Positions 17,531 to 25,475 of a stretch of DNA of 64,000 nt are shown here, piece by piece. The stretch comes from Shewanella sp. KT0246 (GTDB lineage: Bacteria > Pseudomonadota > Gammaproteobacteria > Enterobacterales > Shewanellaceae): positions 62,001 to 126,000 of the forward strand of contig NZ_BPEV01000006.1 of assembly GCF_019654955.1 (NCBI RefSeq), read 5' to 3'. Position numbers and translations under genes: made by a program. The notes under the pieces are model-generated. The model was given only the letters and a program-made list of their open reading frames with translations. It was not told the DNA's origin and ran no database searches. Numbering within the stretch: position 1 is the stretch's first letter; every line of letters begins with the position of its first letter.

Positions 17531-18481
17531 ATGAAAACACTGGAACAAGAACTCTCACGAATCGATTTAAACTTATTAGTGTCGTTAAGTGTGTTGATTA
17601 AAGAAAGAAATGTGTCACGAGCGGCTGAAAAACTGTACTTATCACAACCTGCAATGAGTCGAATACTGGCACGCCTAAGGGATGTTTTTGATGATCCACT
17701 GTTTTATCGAGAATCTAATGGCCTGCAGCCCACCGCTAAAACCTTAGAGCTTGAAGGTCAGTTAGATAGCATCCTATTTTCCATCGACAGCCTAGTTAAT
17801 AGCTCAAACTTTTCACCAGCATTGTGTGAAAAGACCTTTAGGATCTCAACGCCGCCGTTGATGAGCAAGCTCATGACACCGCTTATTGTTAAAGCAATAA
17901 ATGCAGCTGCGCCTAAAGTGACTCTCGAAGAATATCCTTCAGCGATTGATCCCAGTTTATTGCTCAAAGAAGGCTCGGTAGATTTTTCTATCCATGTCAC
18001 TGATACTGTCATTGCTGATGAATACTACTCTGAAAAGGTCGGTCATACTTATCCAGTAATTTACGGCGCTGCAGATCATCCATTATTGCAAATGCAGAGC
18101 GTGAGTATCGATGACTGCCTTAAGTATGCATTTGTCGATTTGTCTTTAGATATCCGCTCTACTGGCGAATATCTTAACACCTTAGATGTTGAGCTCATGA
18201 CCCAAGGGAAGAGCCGGAATGTGGCCTTGAAATCGGGACAGCTTTCCACCTTAGTGGAATCAATTCACGGAACCGATAGGTTGATGATTGCTGGGCATTT
18301 ACTTGAACAAGATGCAACGGACGAGGCTAACTTTAAAGCGATAAAATCGTTTAACCACCAGCCTTACATCACCAATATTTATCTGATTGAACACAAAAGA
18401 ACGCTGAGTAGTCAGCCCCATAAATGGTTTCGAGATTTGATCACACAATCCATTCGCAAAACCTTTGGGATGTCAGATTAA
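17531..18481 (+). CDS. LysR-family transcriptional regulator
   Basis: A 316-aa regulator. The HTH is at about 12-70 (LNLLVSLSVLIKERNVSRAAEKLYLSQPAMSRILARLRDVFDDPLFYR split over the usual helices), followed by a periplasmic-binding-like effector domain. Start placed at 17531, because AAGGAAG lies 3 bp before it; an in-frame TTG at 17492 has no ribosome site. The gene is divergent from the DUF1254/DUF1214 gene, its likely target. The pair is bracketed by two nearly identical terminators. Confidence 0.87.
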   Translation: MKTLEQELSRIDLNLLVSLSVLIKERNVSRAAEKLYLSQPAMSRILARLRDVFDDPLFYRESNGLQPTAKTLELEGQLDSILFSIDSLVNSSNFSPALCEKTFRISTPPLMSKLMTPLIVKAINAAAPKVTLEEYPSAIDPSLLLKEGSVDFSIHVTDTVIADEYYSEKVGHTYPVIYGAADHPLLQMQSVSIDDCLKYAFVDLSLDIRSTGEYLNTLDVELMTQGKSRNVALKSGQLSTLVESIHGTDRLMIAGHLLEQDATDEANFKAIKSFNHQPYITNIYLIEHKRTLSSQPHKWFRDLITQSIRKTFGMSD

Positions 18482-18512
18482 TAGTTAGTGATAAAACTAC
18501 ATTTTATCCATA

Positions 18513-18541
18513 AAAAATGGGAAGCGATTGCTTCCCATTTT
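18513..18541. terminator. Terminator hairpin, copy 2
   Basis: AAAAATGGGAAGC-GATT-GCTTCCCATTTT lies between the convergent lysR and PL17 genes. It is identical to the hairpin at 16157-16184 apart from the loop. Confidence 0.85.
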
Positions 18542-18577
18542 AGTATCAAGTTTATTATCTATTTAAGCTGGATCAGT

Positions 18578-20752
18578 TTATTCAGGCTCTACATCCGTAG
18601 GCTCAATTTGAGCAAATGCGCCTGTCCAAGTGTAGTAGTGCGAGTCAAACTTCACTGTGCGAGTTTCAGCATGTTTTGCTTCTTGTTCGTTTGAAATAGC
18701 AAAGTAATAGTCGTTACCTTTAACTGTTTCAATACGGATAACCGTACCAATGTCGTCATGGCCCATTACATTAACTGACTTCACTTCACCGCGAGCATTT
18801 AGTGATGCTTCGGTAGACTCGTTAAAGTAGCCGTGAGTTTCAAGTACTGAGGCAAACACATGGTTTTTACCTGACTGACGCATAATAAATGCAGGCTCGC
18901 TGCGCATATTAAAATCTGGATCATTTGCGCCTGTGCGAGCAAATATCACTTCGCTATTTTCAACTGCGCTCGTCACTAAGCTGTAGTAACTGCTGTCGTG
19001 TAACCAAGTCACTAAAGCACTGGCTTCCACTTTACCGCTACCGACATTCCATAAATGCTCATAACCATTGTCTTCGCCTAATGGGCGTAGCTTGCTTTCA
19101 ACTTGGTAGTCAAAGTCAGTGCGAATGATTTGGCCAGAGTAATGTACAGGCAAGTCATATTGATGTTCGGCATCGGCTTCAATTAAATAAACATCAATCA
19201 CTAATGGTTTTTCAAACTCTTCAAGCTCAGCCAATATCACGCTGCGCTGCATAGTAATGCCATCATAGTAATCGCTGATAACGCCACTCATACCTTGCAG
19301 TGCTGGGTTATCTGCTACAAAGAAGTGCTTTTGACCAAACTTAGACTCTGCAGTTGCTGTATCAAATTTGTTTTGCGTTTTCTGATCAACGGTTACCGTA
19401 TTATGGGCAACTGTTTGCTTACAGTATGACTTGTTTTCTGGAATATAACGGCCGCCAAACTTCGGCTCAACGTTAACCCAGCGACCAAACCCATAATCGT
19501 TTAACACTTCATGGCCGCGATTAAACACGCTTAAATGCAAACCATCATAATGACCATGATCTAACGCTGAATGGTACTGATGATCACTACCATGCTGACC
19601 AAACCAAATCAGCGCCATGGTGTCGTCGTCTTGCGCATCACGGTGACGTAAAATACTCACGCCGCCCTTCTCGCCTTCTGGCCCATCGGTCACAAACAAG
19701 CTACCCCAGTTAAAGGGTTTAATATTGTCTGCATTGGCTACTGCTGTTGATAATGTTTGACCTGAAGAATGAACCCACACATCTTGTTGATGGTTAGCCA
19801 TACCAAGCAAGGTTTCAGTTTGCTCGTAACGATGGAAACATACTGATGTTGCCATGATTACACCTTCATCATTGATCGAAATCGTTTTCGATGAATCGTT
19901 TAATGCAGGTAAAGAGCCGTCTGGAAATGCGGTTTTAAATACAGCATAAGATGTGGTTTTAATCACTGAGTCATTGAACTGGTAAATACCGATATCAGGT
20001 TGGCGACGCTCAATGGCTTCTGCAAACAAGTAAATTGGGCGCAGTGAAAAACGGTGATAGTAAGGACCTTCCATGTAATAGCCATCAGGCGAAAACAATT
20101 GGTCTAATTGAGCCAAGAAACCACCACTCACTTTATCAAGCTTTAAGCCGTATAGTGCTTTATCTACTGATTCTTGGTCATTAATGGCATAACCACAAAT
20201 ACCTACTGCCGCAACCGCCCATAAGCCATGGTTATGCACAATGTCAAAGTCATGGGCATAAGTCACCACAAACATTTCGATCATTTGCTTTAATAAATCA
20301 TCTTCGATCAAACGTTTTTGATCGTCACTTAAGGTGTGGTAAATACAGCTATATGCGCAAGAGGCGTAAAGCATCCACATGTTTTCATTCAACGTTTGGT
20401 GGAACAACTTACCCGGTGGATTAGAGTCCTTACTGACGTTGCTTTCAAGTGTTGGGTAAACTGTCGCGTATGCCGTAAGCATGTCGACAATGTAATCACG
20501 GTACTTAGTTTCTTCAGTTATTAAGAACAAACGGCCAGCAAGATCCATATGGATATAGTTTTGCTTATGACGGTTATGCTCATAACCGCCGCCTTCGCCA
20601 TGGCCCGGCACTTCAATGCCAACTTCAGCCATGTAGGTATCGGTTTGTTTAATGTCACGGCTTAAGGCATTACCTAATAATGTTTCTTTGCCTAACTCTT
20701 TACGCAGCTCGATGGCTTCATCAAAGCTAATTAATAATGGTTGATAGCTCAT
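18578..20752 (-). CDS. Oligoalginate lyase, PL17 (heparinase II/III-like), copy 2
   Basis: A 724-aa enzyme with an N-terminal (alpha/alpha) toroid and a C-terminal heparinase II/III beta-sandwich. The PL17 active-site elements are seen: HNHG with Asn174 and His175, GPYYHR with Tyr231-Tyr232-His233-Arg234, and the later HGHYDGLHLSVFNRGHEVL. The family acts exolytically on alginate oligomers, giving unsaturated monouronate. Start at 20752 (MSYQPLLISF) is preceded by AGGAGAAG and lies one base after the upstream gene's stop, so the two are coupled. The longer frame from 20866 lies inside the upstream gene. No signal peptide, so the enzyme is cytoplasmic. Confidence 0.92.
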   Translation of the reverse strand: MSYQPLLISFDEAIELRKELGKETLLGNALSRDIKQTDTYMAEVGIEVPGHGEGGGYEHNRHKQNYIHMDLAGRLFLITEETKYRDYIVDMLTAYATVYPTLESNVSKDSNPPGKLFHQTLNENMWMLYASCAYSCIYHTLSDDQKRLIEDDLLKQMIEMFVVTYAHDFDIVHNHGLWAVAAVGICGYAINDQESVDKALYGLKLDKVSGGFLAQLDQLFSPDGYYMEGPYYHRFSLRPIYLFAEAIERRQPDIGIYQFNDSVIKTTSYAVFKTAFPDGSLPALNDSSKTISINDEGVIMATSVCFHRYEQTETLLGMANHQQDVWVHSSGQTLSTAVANADNIKPFNWGSLFVTDGPEGEKGGVSILRHRDAQDDDTMALIWFGQHGSDHQYHSALDHGHYDGLHLSVFNRGHEVLNDYGFGRWVNVEPKFGGRYIPENKSYCKQTVAHNTVTVDQKTQNKFDTATAESKFGQKHFFVADNPALQGMSGVISDYYDGITMQRSVILAELEEFEKPLVIDVYLIEADAEHQYDLPVHYSGQIIRTDFDYQVESKLRPLGEDNGYEHLWNVGSGKVEASALVTWLHDSSYYSLVTSAVENSEVIFARTGANDPDFNMRSEPAFIMRQSGKNHVFASVLETHGYFNESTEASLNARGEVKSVNVMGHDDIGTVIRIETVKGNDYYFAISNEQEAKHAETRTVKFDSHYYTWTGAFAQIEPTDVEPE

Positions 20753-20753
20753 C

Positions 20754-22916
20754 TTACTTCTCCTGCGCTGTAGCTGAGATTGCTGTACTTGAAACAGCAT
20801 AGAAGCCTGTCCAAGTATAAGTTTGACCGTTAAAGTCAATATGATGTTCAGTGCTGTTAGTCGCATCCGCTTGGTTGCTTATCATCACTGTTACCACAGT
20901 GTTAGCCGTTTCAATTTCGACGACTGATCCCACTTCGTTGTGACCAATCACCTTAATGTTTTTAACTTGACCACGCGCATTAACTGACTGCTCAAACTCT
21001 TCATTAAAATAGCCATGCGTTTCTAACACTGAGGCGAATAAAGTATTGCCGCCTTTGCTACGAAGCGTGAATGCTGGCTCGCTACGTAAATTAAAGCTTG
21101 GGTCGTTAGCACCTGTACGGGTAAAGATAACTTCATCATTATCGTTAGAGCTTGTGCCTAACCAAGTGTAGTAATTGTTATTTTGCAGCCAGCTCACTAA
21201 TGCAGTGTCATTCACTTTACCGTCTGCCACATGCCATAAATGTTGGTAACCATCTTTGTCACCTAAAGTATCGAGTTCTTTATGGGTGGTGTAATCAAAG
21301 TTGGTACGAATAATTTGGCCGTCGTATTGGTGCGAGTAATCGTACTGGTGCTCACCTTCGCCATTTAAGCGGTAAAGGTCTAACAGTAATGGCGCTTCTA
21401 ACTCTTCGATGTTTAGCATAAACACACTGCGCTGCATGGTGAATCCATCGTAATGGTCATTAGCAAAAGCACTCATTCCTTTAATGCTGTCACTGTCGAC
21501 TGCGAAAAAGTGAGGAATACCATGCACGCCATCAGCACGGGCTACATCAAAGTAGTTTTGGCAGGTTTCATCAATCGTCACTAAGTTATGTGCGATAGTT
21601 TGACGAGCATATGATTTGTTTTCATCTAAGTAACGACCGCCAAATTTTGGCTCTACGTTCACCCAGCGTCCAAAGCCATATTCACGTAATACTTCTTGGC
21701 CACGGTTAAAGTAAGTAATACCCAAAGTATCGAAGTTACCATGACCCATACCGTGTTGACCGTAGTTCATCACCAGTTGGAATACGTCTTGTTTTTTATC
21801 CTGCATACGGATAAAACCTTGTGCACCACTTTGGCCTTCAGGGCCTTCATTAAGCTCAACACTTGGCCAAAATGGCATGCCAATTTCACGTTTTTCACTG
21901 GCTTTTTCAAATGCTTGCGATAAGGCTAAACCACATGGGTGCATCCATACTGCATCTTGAATTTTTGCCATGCCTAGTAAGTTGTCATCTAAGCCGTAGT
22001 GTTTGCTGTAAACACTGACTGCGACTTGCACGCCCATATCGGTAATACCCATAGTGCGAGAAGCATCATTCAATGCAGGGAATTCACCATTAGGATAAGC
22101 AGTAGATAATAGCGCTTGAACGGTATTGCCAATAACGCCATCTTTGTATTTATAGATATCAACTTCTGGCATGTGACGATGCAAGACTTCAGCAAACACA
22201 CACGTTGGACGAATGGCATATCGGTGGTAGTACGGGCCTTCCATGTAATAACCCGACGGGGCAAATAACTGTGATATTTGCGCAAGGAAACCGCCAGTAT
22301 CATCACGGTCTAAACCATAAACAGCGTGCTCTAAATACTCACGTTTACCAATGGCTAAGCCACATATGCCCACTGCGGCTACCGCCCATATGCCATGATT
22401 ATGAATGCGGTCAAAATCATGGGCATATTTAACAGTGAACATATCTAGCATAGGTTCAAAAATTCGCGCTTTAATGCGTTCTTGTTGTGCTTCGCTCATT
22501 TGTGAAGCCACACAAGAATAGGCAATACTGGTGTAAAACAACCAGCAATGCTCGTTCAAAATTTGATGGAATAAACGCCCTGTTGGGTTGGTATTTTTTT
22601 GAACGTGGAAATCAAATGTCAGGTACTTATCTGCATACTGCTCTAATACAGCAATAACAAAGTCTGCATACTTCTGCTCTTTAGTGATCAGAAATAATCG
22701 ACTCGCTAAATTCATATAGGTGTAATTTTGCTTATGGCGATTATGCTCATATCCGCCCGCTTCACCATGCCCTGGTATATCAATTGGCAGTTGCATAAAT
22801 GCATCGACATCTTTCTTGTTAGCCGCAATGGTTTTGCCCATCAGGCTTGAACGACCGACTTCTTTACTTAACAGTGAAATCTCGGCTTCAGTTAGCAATA
22901 TAGGTTGCGTTGCCAT
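20754..22916 (-). CDS. Oligoalginate lyase, PL17 (heparinase II/III-like), copy 1
   Basis: A 720-aa paralogue of the gene just downstream, with the same blocks throughout (IPGHGEAGGYEHNRHKQNY, WAVAAVGICG, GFGRWVNVEPKFGGRY). Active-site candidates, numbered from the start used here, are Asn173-His174 and Tyr229-Tyr230-His231-Arg232. ATG at 22916 is preferred: AAAAGG lies about 10 bp before it, while a GTG at 22928 overlaps that site. There is no signal peptide. It is the first gene of a two-gene operon, divergent from kdgF-kdgK-eda across a region with two operator-like boxes. The two copies may differ in preference for mannuronate or guluronate ends. Confidence 0.92.
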   Translation of the reverse strand: MATQPILLTEAEISLLSKEVGRSSLMGKTIAANKKDVDAFMQLPIDIPGHGEAGGYEHNRHKQNYTYMNLASRLFLITKEQKYADFVIAVLEQYADKYLTFDFHVQKNTNPTGRLFHQILNEHCWLFYTSIAYSCVASQMSEAQQERIKARIFEPMLDMFTVKYAHDFDRIHNHGIWAVAAVGICGLAIGKREYLEHAVYGLDRDDTGGFLAQISQLFAPSGYYMEGPYYHRYAIRPTCVFAEVLHRHMPEVDIYKYKDGVIGNTVQALLSTAYPNGEFPALNDASRTMGITDMGVQVAVSVYSKHYGLDDNLLGMAKIQDAVWMHPCGLALSQAFEKASEKREIGMPFWPSVELNEGPEGQSGAQGFIRMQDKKQDVFQLVMNYGQHGMGHGNFDTLGITYFNRGQEVLREYGFGRWVNVEPKFGGRYLDENKSYARQTIAHNLVTIDETCQNYFDVARADGVHGIPHFFAVDSDSIKGMSAFANDHYDGFTMQRSVFMLNIEELEAPLLLDLYRLNGEGEHQYDYSHQYDGQIIRTNFDYTTHKELDTLGDKDGYQHLWHVADGKVNDTALVSWLQNNNYYTWLGTSSNDNDEVIFTRTGANDPSFNLRSEPAFTLRSKGGNTLFASVLETHGYFNEEFEQSVNARGQVKNIKVIGHNEVGSVVEIETANTVVTVMISNQADATNSTEHHIDFNGQTYTWTGFYAVSSTAISATAQEK

Positions 22917-22965
22917 AAGTTTAGTCACCTTTTAACAGTCATGAAATTTAAGAGCTAGACATAAA

Positions 22966-22974
22966 GTAATACAA
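22966..22974 (-). promoter_or_regulatory. Candidate GntR-type box before PL17 operon
   Basis: GTAATACAATATG, i.e. CATATTGTATTAC on the PL17 coding strand, 50 bp upstream of the start. The 13-base string is the same as that in the box before kdgF (23129-23141), in inverted orientation relative to the map. Confidence 0.5.
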
Positions 22975-23132
22975 TATGCGTTATTGTTGTATCTAATCCT
23001 ATCAAAAAAATGAACTTGATCACATTCGCAACCACTAGCCCAACATTCAAGGTATACAACGTTTTACAGATGAATATCTGACTTTTCAGTCGATAAATAA
23101 TACTTGATTTAGCTCACACAAATAAAAACATA

Positions 23133-23143
23133 TTGTATTACAA
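23133..23143 (+). promoter_or_regulatory. Candidate GntR-type operator before kdgF
   Basis: TTGTATTACAA is a complete dyad fitting the FadR-subfamily pattern TNGTNNNACNA. It lies 73 bp before the kdgF ATG and is the best-formed member of the recurrent box set in this locus. Confidence 0.5.
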
Positions 23144-23215
23144 ATCAAAAGTAAGCATTATGATAAACAAATATTGATGATAAGCAATGTTTTTAACACC
23201 CTTTGGAGCAACAAG

Positions 23216-23551
23216 ATGAACGTATTTTTTAAAGCTGATGAACATCCATGGGAAGTCATTGAAGAAGGGATCAAGAGAAAGATTGTTGGTTTTACCGATG
23301 ATCTAATGGTTGTTCATGTGTGTTTTGATAAAGGTGCTGTTGGCACTCCCCACACTCATGAAATCCACGATCAAATTGGCTATGTTGTTCAAGGTAAATT
23401 TGAAGCACAAATAAACGGCGAAAAACAAATTTTGAATCCTGGCGATGCGTTCATTGCGCGTAAGCACTTTGAACATGGTGCCGTAGCTTTAGAACAAGAC
23501 AGTGTACTGGTCGATGTATTCTCGCCTTCTAGAGAAGACTTTCTTAAGTAA
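23216..23551 (+). CDS. kdgF: KdgF, cupin acting on unsaturated uronates
   Basis: A single-domain cupin of 111 aa. KdgF speeds conversion of 4,5-unsaturated monouronates from pectin or alginate into the linear keto sugar. The metal ligands reported for KdgF align exactly: His46, His48, Gln53 and His87 (TPHTHEIHDQIGYVVQG, HFEHG). Start at 23216 has GGAG 8 bp upstream; an upstream in-frame ATG at 23174 has none. It is first in a kdgF-kdgK-eda operon, divergent from the two PL17 genes that make its substrate. Confidence 0.92.
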   Translation: MNVFFKADEHPWEVIEEGIKRKIVGFTDDLMVVHVCFDKGAVGTPHTHEIHDQIGYVVQGKFEAQINGEKQILNPGDAFIARKHFEHGAVALEQDSVLVDVFSPSREDFLK

Positions 23552-23578
23552 CAGATAATCCTAAATAGGCACTTGAAT

Positions 23579-24514
23579 ATGAAAAATCAAAAAATTGCGA
23601 TAATTGGCGAATGCATGGTTGAGCTAAGGCCATCAGGCGAGATGCTAACGCAAAACTTTGGTGGAGACACATTAAATACCGCACTGTATTTAGCGCGACT
23701 AACCCAAGATGCCGATTTAGAGACCTATTATGTTACGGCATTAGGCCATGACCCTTTCAGCAGTTCAATGAAATCAACTTGGCAAGCCGAAGGGATCAAT
23801 ACCGAGCATGTTTTACATGTCGAAGGTAAGCAGCCAGGTTTGTATTACATTGAGACTGATGATAATGGCGAGCGCTCATTCTTTTACTGGCGAAATGAAG
23901 CTGCCGCCAAGTATTTATTTGAACAAGCTGACAGTAATCAACTCGCGAAATCACTACTGAAGTTTGATGCCATTTATTTAAGTGGTATTTCAATAGCGAT
24001 TCTGACCCCAGAAAGCCTTGCCGTATTATTCAATGTATTGAAACAGTTCAAACAAAAAGGCGGCAAAGTCATTTTTGACAATAATTACCGTCCGCAATTA
24101 TGGCAAGACAAGTCCCAAGCTATAGCAAGCTATAAAACCATGTTGGAATTTACCGATATTGCATGTTTAACCTTTGAGGACGAACAAGCGTTATACGGTG
24201 ATACCGATATTGAGCAATGTATTTCGCGCACTCAAGCACTTGGTGCCACTGAGATCGTAGTCAAACTTGGTAGTGAACCTTGTTTAGTCATAACCCCAGA
24301 TGAACGTATCAGCGTAGCAGCCACTTTAGTAGACAAAGTGGTTGATACTACCGCAGCTGGTGATTCTTTTAGCGCAGGTTATCTAGCTAAAAGACTGACG
24401 GGCGGCAGCACTGAAGCTGCAGCAAAAGCCGGACATTTACTAGCAGGAACCGTCATTCAGCATGCAGGCGCAATTATTAGCCCGCAAGCTATGCCTAAGT
24501 TAGGTCTAAGTTAA
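23579..24514 (+). CDS. kdgK: 2-keto-3-deoxygluconate kinase
   Basis: PfkB-family sugar kinase of 311 aa, phosphorylating KDG to KDPG. The N-terminal IGECMVELRP and FGGDTLNTALYLARL are characteristic of KdgK. The C-terminal signature is DTTAAGDSFSAGYLA, with the catalytic Asp at about 262. An in-frame TTG at 23573 is less likely than ATG at 23579, which has TAGGCA upstream. It follows kdgF by 27 bp and precedes eda by about 34 bp. Confidence 0.93.
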   Translation: MKNQKIAIIGECMVELRPSGEMLTQNFGGDTLNTALYLARLTQDADLETYYVTALGHDPFSSSMKSTWQAEGINTEHVLHVEGKQPGLYYIETDDNGERSFFYWRNEAAAKYLFEQADSNQLAKSLLKFDAIYLSGISIAILTPESLAVLFNVLKQFKQKGGKVIFDNNYRPQLWQDKSQAIASYKTMLEFTDIACLTFEDEQALYGDTDIEQCISRTQALGATEIVVKLGSEPCLVITPDERISVAATLVDKVVDTTAAGDSFSAGYLAKRLTGGSTEAAAKAGHLLAGTVIQHAGAIISPQAMPKLGLS

Positions 24515-24548
24515 GCCTTTTGAATTCAAGTAATAAGTGAGAAGTATT

Positions 24549-25172
24549 GTGCCAACATTAAATGAAAAGTTATCTCAATTAAAAGTCATTCCAGTTATCG
24601 CGATTGAAAAAGCGGATGATGCAATTCCACTAGGTAAAGCATTAGTTGAAAACGGCATGAATTGCGCTGAAGTGACCTACAGAACAGCTTGTGCCTCACA
24701 AGCGATTCGTAATATGCGTGAAGCCTTTCCTGATATGTTGATTGGTGCTGGTACTATTCTAACTACTGAACAAGTGGATGATGCTATCGATTCGGGCGTA
24801 GATTTTATTGTTAGCCCTGGATTTAATCCAAAAATTGTTCAGTACTGTTTAGATAAAAACATTCCAATTATTCCTGGAGTTAATAACCCAAGCTTAGTTG
24901 AGCAAGCTATGGAGATGGGCTTAAAAACAGTTAAGTTCTTCCCAGCTGAACCATCTGGCGGCATTCCAATGCTAAAGGCGTTAACTGCCGTATATCCAGT
25001 ATCGTTTATGCCAACAGGCGGCGTGAGCTTAGCCAATGTTGATAAGTACCTTGCTATTCCTGCGGTACTGGCTTGTGGTGGCACTTGGATGTTACCGCCA
25101 AAAATGATTGCTGATGGTCAATGGGATGAAATTGGTCGCTTAGTTAAAGAAGCAGTGGCTCACGTCGCTTAA
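24549..25172 (+). CDS. eda: KDPG/KHG aldolase
   Basis: A 207-aa class I aldolase cleaving 2-keto-3-deoxy-6-phosphogluconate to pyruvate and glyceraldehyde-3-phosphate, the last step of the alginate route. Catalytic Glu41 and Arg45 are in CAEVTYRT, and the Schiff-base Lys129 in TVKFFPAE. GVNNPS and PTGGVS phosphate-binding loops are present. The start is uncertain: GTG 24549 gives MPTLNEKL as in most Eda proteins, while GTG 24537 adds four residues. Third gene of the kdgF operon, ended by the hairpin at 25276. Confidence 0.93.
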   Translation: MPTLNEKLSQLKVIPVIAIEKADDAIPLGKALVENGMNCAEVTYRTACASQAIRNMREAFPDMLIGAGTILTTEQVDDAIDSGVDFIVSPGFNPKIVQYCLDKNIPIIPGVNNPSLVEQAMEMGLKTVKFFPAEPSGGIPMLKALTAVYPVSFMPTGGVSLANVDKYLAIPAVLACGGTWMLPPKMIADGQWDEIGRLVKEAVAHVA

Positions 25173-25275
25173 TCACTGATGATTCAGTGCGATAAACGTT
25201 AATGCTGATGTAAAAATTAACAACAAAAAAAAGCTGTTTGATCAGCACTTGCCTTAAATCATCAGTAGGCAACTC

Positions 25276-25320
25276 AACACTGACCGTTCTTGATGCATGC
25301 TCGGACGTCAGTGTTTTTTT
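25276..25320 (+). terminator. Terminator of kdgF-kdgK-eda
   Basis: AACACTGAC / GTCAGTGTT stem with a 22-base loop and a T7 tail. Confidence 0.75.
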
Positions 25321-25373
25321 GTGCCTGTAATACCAACTCACGATTATTGTTTAAACCCTGATTCAAAAGCGAT

Positions 25374-25402
25374 AAAAAAGCCACCTACAAGCTAGATGGC
25401 TT
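25374..25402 (-). terminator. Terminator of the PIN-PhoH gene
   Basis: On the minus strand AAGCCATCT / AGGTGGCTT form a stem with one G-T pair, followed by T6. Confidence 0.7.
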
Positions 25403-25475
25403 AATACTGAAGCGACTATAGATTCATATCATCAGTCTTCGAGACTGTGGTTTATCCTTATGCTTAGAACTAAGA

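Larger units (their letters stand above)
25173..25475. other. Intergenic, two terminators
   Basis: About 300 bp between the convergent eda and phoH-like genes. It holds a terminator for each and nothing else that I can recognise. Confidence 0.6.

Noticed and set aside
16157-18541. Insertion sequence or composite transposon
   Set aside because: Ends are simple terminator hairpins and no transposase or target duplication is present.
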